Positions 26,901 to 34,278 of a stretch of DNA of 64,000 nt are shown here, piece after piece. Within the stretch, counting starts at the first letter, position 1, and each line of letters starts with the position of its first letter. Origin of the DNA: an uncultured Opitutales bacterium (lineage in GTDB: Bacteria; Verrucomicrobiota; Verrucomicrobiia; Opitutales; Intestinicryptomonadaceae); assembly GCA_944389315.1 (NCBI GenBank), contig CALXLX010000001.1, positions 62,001 to 126,000 on the forward strand, given 5' to 3'. The notes beneath the pieces are model-generated. The model had not been told where the DNA came from. It ran no database searches and worked only from the letters and a program-made list of their open reading frames with translations. A program made the position numbers and the translations under genes.

Positions 26901-27415
26901 GTTCTATATCCGCAACGCGCACATTGCGCGCGGAAATTTGCGCCCGTATAATTGTTTTAAGATTCGTCTTATTTCCAAAATATGCGGATTTTGCAAGGCA
27001 TTATTTCCGTATGCGAGGGCAAAGGGGCGGATTTTTGGTCTCTTTTTGCGCGTGGGCATTGCCTCCTGCCCGGCCTGTGGCGCCTGTATGGGTGGCGTTT
27101 TTTGCGCGAGGCAGATGTTCTGCCTGCTGCTGTTTATGCTTTAGGGGAATCTTGCGCCTCTTTGATGTCGGCCGCCCTTCCATGAGCTTTTTTGCGTATT
27201 GCGTGTTTTTATCTCCGCCTGTGCAAGCCCCTTGTCTTGGCGGGATATAGGCCGGTTCTTTATTTTCGCGCCGCTTTTAAAAAAAGATTATTTTCCCTTA
27301 AATTGTGCCGCCGCACGCATTGGCCTGCCCCTCTTAAGGACTGCCCCCCCCTAAATAAAAGAGCCGGGGCTTTTTTATCCGGCCCCGGCTCTTGAAAAAC
27401 ATACTGTATTTCGCT
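26901..27415. other. Intergenic region upstream of surE and downstream of the redox operon
   Basis: No credible gene; reading frames here are short and composition-driven. It contains the terminator at 27359-27393 and presumably the surE promoter. Confidence 0.6.
27359..27393 (-). terminator. Intrinsic terminator of the transhydrogenase-like operon
   Basis: Perfect 12-bp stem AAGAGCCGGGGC/GCCCCGGCTCTT (27359-27370 and 27382-27393) with an 11-nt loop. On the minus strand TTTTATTT follows. Confidence 0.92.
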
Positions 27416-28888
27416 TTAGGCTTGCGGCTTCGCGGCTTCTCCCGCCGCGGGCGCTTCCTCCTTAAGCGGTTCCCCGCGAAGGAACTTGTTTATGGAAGCG
27501 GCCGCCTTCTTCGCCTGGCCCATTGCGCTGATGACGGTTGCCGCGCCGCTTACCACGTCTCCGCCCGCAAATACGCCCTCCATGGACGTCTGCAATGTGT
27601 CCGGATCAACCTCCAAAGTACCTTTCTTTGTCGTCTTCAGGCCCTTCGTGGTCATCGGTATGAGGGGGTTGGGACGGTTGCCTATGGCTATTACGACTGC
27701 GTCGCACTCTATCTCAAACTCGCTGCCGGGAATCTCCACCGGAGAGCGCCTGCCCGATTCGTCCGGCTCGCCAAGCTCCATCTTCGCGCAGACTACCGCG
27801 CGCACGCGGCCGTTTTCATCGGCGAGTATACGCTTGGGGTTCGTAAGCAGGCAGAGGTTTACGCCCTCCTGCTCCGCGTGGTGTATCTCCTCTTTCCTCG
27901 CGGGCATCTGCTCTCTTGCTCGGCGGTATACCAATGTCGATTTCGCCCCCGTTCTCAGTGCGGTTCTCGAGGAATCCATCGCAACGTTTCCGCCGCCGAC
28001 AGTGACTACATGCTTCGCCCTTATGGGGGTGGTCGCAAAATTGGGGAAGTCGTAGGCCTTCATGAGGTTGTAGCGCGTGAGGAACTCGTTTGCGGAATAT
28101 ACACCAACGCTGTTTTCGCCCTCTATGCCCAGGAATATGGGAAGCCCGGCCCCAGAGCCTATGAACACCGCGTCAAACTGGTTTTTCAACAGCTCGTCGA
28201 GCGGCTGCATCTGGCCTATGAGATAGTTGAGGTGTATCTTTACTCCCAGCTTCTTCAGGCCCTCGACCTCGTGCGTGACTATCTCCTTGGGCAGGCGGAA
28301 CTCGGGAATTCCGTACATCAGAACTCCGCCCGGATAGTGCAGCCCCTCGAATATCTCAACTTCATGGCCCGCCAGTGCCAGCTCGCTCGCCGCCGTGATG
28401 CCCGCGGGCCCGCAGCCTATTATGGCCACGCGCTTGCCCGTATCGGGAGCCTTCTGCGGGGGCTCCTCAAGGTTGTTCAGGCGCACATAGTCCGCCGCAA
28501 ACCTCTCGAGCGAGCCTATGGCCACGGGCTTGCCCTTTATGCCGAGCACGCACGAGCCTTCGCACTGCGTCTCCTGCGGGCACACCCTGCCGCATACGGC
28601 CGGAAGCGCCGTTTGAGTCTTCAGTTTGGCGGCGGCGGCCGCCGGATCTCCCCGAGCTATGTCGGCGACAAATTCCGGTATCTTGATGTGCACGGGACAC
28701 GCCCCCATACATCTTGGCTTTTTGCACTGAAGACAGCGGCTTGCCTCGTCCATGGCCATCTGCAGGGAAAATCCGTACGGGACCTCCTCAAAATTGGCCG
28801 CGCGTTTTCTGGGCGACTGTTCCGGCATGTCGTGTCTTGGAAGACCCGACGCCTTCAGCTTTCTTTCAGGATTTTGATTTTCTGACAT
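27416..28888 (-). CDS. GltD/NfnB-like NADPH-binding flavoprotein with two 4Fe-4S clusters
   Basis: 490 residues of the glutamate synthase small-subunit family. In NfnAB the equivalent large subunit binds NADPH and the bifurcating FAD. The N-terminal part carries cysteines CLQCKKPRCMGACPVHI and CGRVCPQETQCEGSCV for two 4Fe-4S clusters. Then come FAD-binding IIGCGPAGITAASELALAGHEV, GVLMYGIPEFRLPK and the NADPH-binding VTVGGGNVAMDSSRTALRTG. The C-terminal FAD contact is GVFAGGDVVSGAATVISAMGQAKKAA. No glutamate synthase large subunit is near. It starts 12 nt after the NuoG/reductase fusion in the operon, so an Nfn-type role fits better than glutamate synthesis. Last gene before a strong terminator. 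Confidence 0.9.
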   Translation of the reverse strand: MSENQNPERKLKASGLPRHDMPEQSPRKRAANFEEVPYGFSLQMAMDEASRCLQCKKPRCMGACPVHIKIPEFVADIARGDPAAAAAKLKTQTALPAVCGRVCPQETQCEGSCVLGIKGKPVAIGSLERFAADYVRLNNLEEPPQKAPDTGKRVAIIGCGPAGITAASELALAGHEVEIFEGLHYPGGVLMYGIPEFRLPKEIVTHEVEGLKKLGVKIHLNYLIGQMQPLDELLKNQFDAVFIGSGAGLPIFLGIEGENSVGVYSANEFLTRYNLMKAYDFPNFATTPIRAKHVVTVGGGNVAMDSSRTALRTGAKSTLVYRRAREQMPARKEEIHHAEQEGVNLCLLTNPKRILADENGRVRAVVCAKMELGEPDESGRRSPVEIPGSEFEIECDAVVIAIGNRPNPLIPMTTKGLKTTKKGTLEVDPDTLQTSMEGVFAGGDVVSGAATVISAMGQAKKAAASINKFLRGEPLKEEAPAAGEAAKPQA

Positions 28889-28900
28889 TATTGAAAACTC

Positions 28901-31339
28901 CTATTGTTGGTGGCATTTTCCACCTTCATGCCTGGGCATGGCATCCACCTCGAGCACGGAGTAGGCGCTTCTGCGCTTGGCCAGCTCGTCGAAATCAACC
29001 TTGTCCAAATCGAAGAACGGCCCGTGCACGCAGGCGAACTTCGTCTCCCCGCCAACGCTTACGCGGCAGGCGCCGCACATGCCCGTGCCGTCCACCATTA
29101 TCGGATTCAGCGCGCAGAGGGACTTCTTGCCCGTCTTCTTAGCCACGCGCGAATTCTGCTTCATCATGAATACGCAGCCTATGGCTATCGCCGCGTCGAA
29201 ATCTCCGCCGATTTCCCCGTACACGTCCGACGCCCCTCCGCGCGTGCCTTCCGTGCCGTCGCGCGTCTTGATAATCAGCTCGTCGGAAACCTCGCGGAGC
29301 TTGTCCTTGTAGTAGAGCAGATAGGCGCTCGACGCTTCTATCGCCGCCACAACCCTCTTTCCGCGCTTCTTAAACTCCCTTGCAAGCGGATATATCGCCG
29401 CTATTCCGTAGCATCCGCCCAGCAGAAGTATGTTCTTCGCCGAGTCGAACTGCGAGAAGTCCAGCGGCGTACCCAGCGGGCCGCTAACCGTTGCCAGATA
29501 TTCGCCCGCCTTCTTCGCGCCAAGCTCCGCGCTCGAACGCCCGACCTCCTCTATCACGAACTTCACCCAGCCCTCCTTGGCGTCCCAATTGGCAATCGTA
29601 AAGGGCGAACGCTCGCTGTTTGCGTCGGCCATGAGTATGGCGAACTGCCCCGGCTTGGCGTACTTGGCCATCTCGGGCGCCTTTATCTTAAGCATGTGGA
29701 AATTCGGCGCAAGAAGCGTGTTCTCGAGTATCTCGTAGGGCTCCCCTATCAGGTGCCCCTTCTTCGGCGCGTACTCGCCGCTCTGCTCCTGCCCGAAATC
29801 CCTCAAATCCGGCACGAAATCCGCAATCAGGCTGCCGTAGATGACCCTCGGGAGAGCCTTCTTGTCCTTGTGCGGGTCTCCCTTAAGCTCTATGTTGGAG
29901 GGCTTGAATCCCGGCTCGTGCGGCAGATTCAACTTCATGAGCAAATCCGCCAGAATCCCCGCCGGGGGCCTCTGCATGCCAGACGGCTTCACCGCCGCGC
30001 TTATGCATATCTTCGAGCCGTTCTTGTCCGTGTACGTCCCGCCCGTCTCCGCAAACACCGCAAAGGGGATGAGCACGTCCGCCTCTTTCTGCGCGCGCGT
30101 CTTTACAAAATCGGCGGCGATCAGGCTCTTGGCCTTCTTCGCATTCTCCACTGTAAGATAGTTGCCCAAACAAAGCACTGCGTCGTAGGAGCCTATCTTG
30201 TCGGCGACGTCTTTCGGAAGATCCGCAGCCGTGGTGCCGTAGGGCATCTCGACAAAGTCCGCCTTAAGCCCTTTTATCAAGTCGCACACGCCGCTTCTGG
30301 TCTCGTCCGAGAGGTTCTCCCCGGATATTACAAGCAGCTTTCCGCCGCCCGCGGCACCCAATATCTTGGCGGCCGACTCCAAAGTCTCGTCCCAAGACGC
30401 CGGCGCCATCTCTCCGCCTATCTTGGCGTAGGGGCGCGTCAGCCTGTGGCGGCTGTTGAACACCTGCGGATACGCAAAGCGGCCTATCGCGCACAGGGTA
30501 GACTCCTTGTCCAAAGACACCATTCCGGTGGATACCAGCCTGCCGTCCTTTATCTTCAGCGATATCTTGCAGCGCTTCGGGCAGAACTGGCAGTAGCTCT
30601 CTATCTCCGTATCCGGCGCGCCGTACCATTTCGACCATCTGTCCGTCAGCGAGCCCGTCGGACATTCGTCCACGCAGGCTCCGCAGAACGTGCACTCCTC
30701 CAAAATCCAGTCCTTCCCGAAGGCCGAGGCTATCTTGGCGTCCTTGCCGCGCTTCGTGATGCTTATGGCCGGCTTGTCGTGCAGCTTTTCGCACACGCGC
30801 GCGCATATCGAGCAAAGAACGCAGAGGTTGTGGTCGCGGTCTATGAAAGGATCGCTCTTTTCTATCTTGTCGGCCGAATAGGTCACCGGCAGGCCTATGT
30901 CGCGCGAGTACGAACCTATCGCTACGCTTCTTACCGCGCAGGTTGGCCTGTTCGAGCAAAGGCTGCAGCGCGTCGACGCGCCCGCCTTCGCGGGCGTCTT
31001 CTTGACGGATTCGCAGTCGTTGCGCGAATCGCATGTAAGGCAAGGCGACGGGTGCCCGCTGAGCATGAGCTCTAGCGTATGCCTTCTTTGAAGCTCCAGC
31101 CCCGGAGTGTTCGTGCGAACATTCATGCCCTCCGCAGCGGGAGTCGTGCAGGCCGTGGGCGTTCCGCGCAGGCCGTCTATCTCCACCACGCAGAGCCTGC
31201 ATGCCCCGTAGGGGGAAAGGTCCTTGTGCGCGCAGAGGCTGGGAATGTAAAGCCCGGCCGCCCTCGCGGCCTGCAAAACCGTCATGCCCTCCTGGGCCTC
31301 AACTTTTACTCCGTCTATAGTCAGATTCAAAGTCTTCAT
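28901..31339 (-). CDS. Fusion: NuoG-like iron-sulfur/shortened molybdopterin domain plus NfnA/PyrK-like ferredoxin reductase
   Basis: 812 residues with unusual architecture. Residues 1-75: 2Fe-2S ferredoxin (C36, C47, C50, C64). 80-110: NuoG His-Cys3 cluster (H96, C100, C103, C109), then an extra C125/C128/C134 set. 170-230: two 4Fe-4S sites (C173-C183 and C216-C226). 245-285: the 4Fe-4S of molybdopterin oxidoreductases (C250, C253, C257, C283), followed by only about 240 residues of that domain, ending in ADVLIPFAVFAETGGTYTDK as in NuoG. The middle, where the cofactor would sit, is missing. The C-terminal third is an FAD/NAD-binding reductase (SPFTIANW, LLGGCYGIAAIYPLA) with a 2Fe-2S tail MCGACRVSV. 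It probably wires NADH-side clusters to the NADPH side. Confidence 0.85.
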   Translation of the reverse strand: MKTLNLTIDGVKVEAQEGMTVLQAARAAGLYIPSLCAHKDLSPYGACRLCVVEIDGLRGTPTACTTPAAEGMNVRTNTPGLELQRRHTLELMLSGHPSPCLTCDSRNDCESVKKTPAKAGASTRCSLCSNRPTCAVRSVAIGSYSRDIGLPVTYSADKIEKSDPFIDRDHNLCVLCSICARVCEKLHDKPAISITKRGKDAKIASAFGKDWILEECTFCGACVDECPTGSLTDRWSKWYGAPDTEIESYCQFCPKRCKISLKIKDGRLVSTGMVSLDKESTLCAIGRFAYPQVFNSRHRLTRPYAKIGGEMAPASWDETLESAAKILGAAGGGKLLVISGENLSDETRSGVCDLIKGLKADFVEMPYGTTAADLPKDVADKIGSYDAVLCLGNYLTVENAKKAKSLIAADFVKTRAQKEADVLIPFAVFAETGGTYTDKNGSKICISAAVKPSGMQRPPAGILADLLMKLNLPHEPGFKPSNIELKGDPHKDKKALPRVIYGSLIADFVPDLRDFGQEQSGEYAPKKGHLIGEPYEILENTLLAPNFHMLKIKAPEMAKYAKPGQFAILMADANSERSPFTIANWDAKEGWVKFVIEEVGRSSAELGAKKAGEYLATVSGPLGTPLDFSQFDSAKNILLLGGCYGIAAIYPLAREFKKRGKRVVAAIEASSAYLLYYKDKLREVSDELIIKTRDGTEGTRGGASDVYGEIGGDFDAAIAIGCVFMMKQNSRVAKKTGKKSLCALNPIMVDGTGMCGACRVSVGGETKFACVHGPFFDLDKVDFDELAKRRSAYSVLEVDAMPRHEGGKCHQQ

Positions 31340-31346
31340 CGTAAAA

Positions 31347-33200
31347 TCACTTTCTTATTACCGCGCCGAACTTGCAGGCCTGGTAGCATGCCGAACACGA
31401 TATGCACTTTTCTGTGTCTATGGAATAGGCCTGTCCGCGCGCCCCGTGCGCCGCGCCCGTGGGGCACGCCCTCGAGCACATTCCGCAGGAGCGGCACTTC
31501 TCGGCGTCTATCTCGAAGGTCACCAACCCCGAGCACGCCAGTGCCGGACAACGCTTGTCCTTTATGTGCGCCATATATTCGTCCTCGAAGTAGCGCAGCG
31601 TGGTGAGTATCGGGTTTGGCGCCGTCTGCCCGAGCCCGCATAGCGCAGACTGCTTCATGGACATGCAAATCTTCTTTAGCTTCTCGATGTCCTCGAGCTC
31701 GCCCTGGCCGTCGCAGATTCTCGTGAGTATCTTCAGCGCGTGCTGCGTGCCCATTCTGCACGGAACGCACTTGCCGCACGACTCCTTCCCCGTGAAGGTC
31801 AGGAAGAACTTTGCGACCTCCACCATGCAGGAATCCTCGTTCATGACGACCATTCCGCCCGAGCCCATTATCGCGCCCTGCGCTGCGAGGTTTTCATAGT
31901 CCACCGGAACCGACAGATGCGCCGCCGTCAGACATCCGCCCGAAGGCCCGCCAGACTGCACCGCCTTAAACTTCTTTCCGTCCGCGCAGCCGCCACCTAT
32001 CTTGTTTATGATGTCCCCCAGCGGGATTCCCATCTCCACCTCTATCAGGCCTGTGCGCTCTATCTTGCCGGCGAGAGAGAAGGTCTTGGTGCCCTTGCTC
32101 TTTTCCGTGCCCAGCGCCGAATAAAAATCCGCGCCCTCGCGCATTATGGAAGACGCCGCCGCGAGCGTCTCCACGTTGTTTATGTTCGTCGGCTTTTTGA
32201 AAAGGCCGCTGTTTGCGGGGAAGGGAGGCTTGCTTCTGGGCATGGCGCGCACGCCCTCTATGGAGCCCATCAAAGACGTCTCCTCTCCACAGACGAAGGC
32301 TCCCGCCCCCTTCTTTATCCTTATCTCAAAGTAGAAATCGCCTATCTTGTTCTTCAGAAGCCCGGCGTCCTCGGCCTGCTTTATGGCGTTCTGCAGCCTT
32401 TTTATCGCAAGGGGATACTCACTTCTTACATATATGTACCCGCATTTTGCGCCTATCGCATAGCCGGCTATCATGAGCCCCTCTATGACGGAGTGCGGAT
32501 CCCCCTCGAGGACGGACCTGTCCATGAATGCTCCCGGATCTCCCTCGTCGGCGTTGCATATCACATATTTTACGTCGTTTTGGGCCCTCCTCGCAAAGCT
32601 CCACTTCACCCCCGTCGGGAATCCCGCGCCGCCCCTGCCGCGCAGACCGCTCTTTGTCATCTCCTCTATGACCTGGTCGGGCGTCATGTCCAGGCACCTC
32701 TCGAAGCCCTTGTACCCGCCCCTTGCAAGATAATGAAGCATGCTCTCGGGATCTATCACCCCCGTGTTGCGCAGAACTATGCGCTTCTGGAGCTCCACCA
32801 TGGGGTGCTTCTTAAAGGGGATAACCCCCTGGAAAGGCTCGTCGGCCATCACGGCGACGGCCTTCTTTTCCACAACCTTGCCGTCAACCAAATGGCTCTT
32901 CACCAGCCCGGCTATGTCCGAAGGCTTGACCTTTCCGTAAAGAACGGACGGCTCCCCCGCCTTGCGTATCTCCACGAGAGGCTCCGCATAGCAGAGGCCT
33001 ATGCAGCCTGTCGACACAACGTCGACCTTCTCCTCGAGGCCGTTCGCCTTCAGCGCCTCGTCTATCTTTTCAAAGAGCGCGTCCGCTCCGGCGGCCTTGC
33101 CGCATGTTGCCGCGCCCACCATTATGCGGGCCTTGTCCGGGGAGGAGAAATCCTCCCATGCTTTGGCGGCCTCTTCCCTTAGCGATTTTAAAATTTCCAT
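31347..33200 (-). CDS. NuoF/HydB-like NADH-binding flavoprotein
   Basis: 617 residues in the layout of HydB of bifurcating hydrogenases. An N-terminal thioredoxin-like 2Fe-2S domain (about 25-100) is followed by the FMN/NADH core with GLRGRGGAGFPTG and NADEGDPGAFMDR. Then come an SLBB domain and a 4Fe-4S site (ESCGKCVPCR, C about 45 later). The C-terminal 2x4Fe-4S ferredoxin has CRSCGMCSRACP and CISCSACYQACK. It oxidises or reduces NAD(H) and passes electrons to the partner subunits. It sits 4 nt after the NuoE-like gene and 7 nt before the fusion gene. No hydrogenase catalytic subunit or NuoH-N membrane genes lie in the window, so this is neither a hydrogenase operon nor Complex I as seen here. 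Confidence 0.93.
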   Translation of the reverse strand: MEILKSLREEAAKAWEDFSSPDKARIMVGAATCGKAAGADALFEKIDEALKANGLEEKVDVVSTGCIGLCYAEPLVEIRKAGEPSVLYGKVKPSDIAGLVKSHLVDGKVVEKKAVAVMADEPFQGVIPFKKHPMVELQKRIVLRNTGVIDPESMLHYLARGGYKGFERCLDMTPDQVIEEMTKSGLRGRGGAGFPTGVKWSFARRAQNDVKYVICNADEGDPGAFMDRSVLEGDPHSVIEGLMIAGYAIGAKCGYIYVRSEYPLAIKRLQNAIKQAEDAGLLKNKIGDFYFEIRIKKGAGAFVCGEETSLMGSIEGVRAMPRSKPPFPANSGLFKKPTNINNVETLAAASSIMREGADFYSALGTEKSKGTKTFSLAGKIERTGLIEVEMGIPLGDIINKIGGGCADGKKFKAVQSGGPSGGCLTAAHLSVPVDYENLAAQGAIMGSGGMVVMNEDSCMVEVAKFFLTFTGKESCGKCVPCRMGTQHALKILTRICDGQGELEDIEKLKKICMSMKQSALCGLGQTAPNPILTTLRYFEDEYMAHIKDKRCPALACSGLVTFEIDAEKCRSCGMCSRACPTGAAHGARGQAYSIDTEKCISCSACYQACKFGAVIRK

Positions 33201-33204
33201 AAGA

Positions 33205-33663
33205 CTACTTCAGCTCCTTGAGGATTTTTTCGAGCTCGGGCAGGGTTAGCCTGCCGTAAACCTTGTCGTCCACAACCATGGCGGGCGCAAGCGCGCAGGC
33301 GCCAAGGCAGGCGACGTGTTCCAAACTTATCAGGCCGTCGGGCGTGGTTTGCCCCTCCTCTATTCCCAATCGCTGCTTGAGAGCCTTCAGCAAATTGCCG
33401 GACCCCCTCACATGGCATGCCGTGCCCTGGCACACTTTTATCGTGTGCTTGCCCGGCTTTGTGAACTTAAACTGCGCGTAAAAGCTGACGACGGAATAAA
33501 TGTCGGCCTTGGAGAGGTTGAAATGCTTTGCCAGGGCCTCTACCGCGGCCTCGGAAACATAACCATCCCTCTCCTGCACTTCCTGCAGAGCCGGCACCAG
33601 ATATTCGCGTTTCGGCTCGAAATTACAAAACGAGTCGGTGGAATTTGATGCGTTGGTTGACAT
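33205..33663 (-). CDS. NuoE/HydC-like thioredoxin-fold 2Fe-2S subunit
   Basis: 152 residues, normal for the family. A helical bundle (LVPALQEVQERDGYVSEAAV) precedes a thioredoxin-like domain whose 2Fe-2S ligands are CQGTAC and, 36 residues on, CLGAC. It supports the NADH-binding NuoF-like subunit encoded next. I chose ATG 33663 because earlier in-frame starts add a non-conserved hydrophobic stretch and because a promoter-like pair lies just upstream (33687-33716). First gene of the four-gene leftward redox operon that ends at 27416. Confidence 0.93.
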   Translation of the reverse strand: MSTNASNSTDSFCNFEPKREYLVPALQEVQERDGYVSEAAVEALAKHFNLSKADIYSVVSFYAQFKFTKPGKHTIKVCQGTACHVRGSGNLLKALKQRLGIEEGQTTPDGLISLEHVACLGACALAPAMVVDDKVYGRLTLPELEKILKELK

Positions 33664-33686
33664 AATTATAAAAAGAAAGTACTCCC

Positions 33687-33716
33687 ATACTATGTAAAAA
33701 CACCCCACATTTGCAA
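33687..33716 (-). promoter_or_regulatory. Candidate sigma-70-type promoter of the redox operon
   Basis: On the minus strand, TTGCAA (33716-33711) and TAGTAT (33692-33687) are spaced by 18 bp, about 24 bp before the NuoE-like start codon. The match is fair, and no experimental start is known. Confidence 0.35.
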
Positions 33717-34278
33717 ACTTTTTATGAAAAAATCGACTCAAAATCACCTCAATAAATGAGCCTTCTAAGAGGGTTTAAATGCCTGTAAATCTAAAAAAAA
33801 TCAACATTTTCCCAATGCGGTGGCGCTATATGCCGTGCATATATATTTATATTTATGCAAAGGCCCTTCGGGAAATTGTTTTTTCGATGAACTTTTTGCT
33901 ATACTATTTCCGAATTCCACAGCTTGCATGAAAAAGGCTTTTTCCTGCAATTTTTCCCGCTTCTTCTTTGGCAGATTTCCGTGCGTTTTTCATCCGTATT
34001 TCTGTGTTTTTGCATAGAGGGTTGTTTGGAGCGGGGCGCATTTTTATGCATAAATAAACAAATTCCCGCGGATAGAATTTTTCTTTGCTTGGCGGCAAAA
34101 AACTCCCTTTTTTCTGCGGGAGATTCCCCGCAAAGATAAGCGCCTCTCGCCGAAGAGGCTCAATGCGCCGTTTTTGCGAGGATTTTTAATAGTGCCGTTT
34201 TCCCCCGGCAGGCCCGGCGGCGGAAATCTTTTTGGGCCCGGCAGTGTTTGAAGGTTTTCCGTCCGGCCTTCCCTGCTC
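33717..34278. other. Intergenic region with weak terminator
   Basis: AT-rich, without a credible gene. A small hairpin at 34142-34159 (GCCTCT/AGAGGC) lies beyond the beta-helix gene stop on the minus strand, but its T tail is poor. Confidence 0.5.
34142..34159 (-). terminator. Weak hairpin downstream of the beta-helix gene
   Basis: Six-bp stem GCCTCT/AGAGGC with a 6-nt loop. On the minus strand it is followed by GCTTATCTTT, a weak T tail 120 bp beyond the stop. Confidence 0.35.

Noticed and set aside
28904..31075. Very long + strand open frame (over 700 codons) opposite the NuoG-fusion gene
   Set aside because: It is antisense to a gene with many exact iron-sulfur motifs. The protein has no recognisable domains; such shadows arise from the GC-biased third codon position. 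The same holds for 27392-28885 and 31740-33182.
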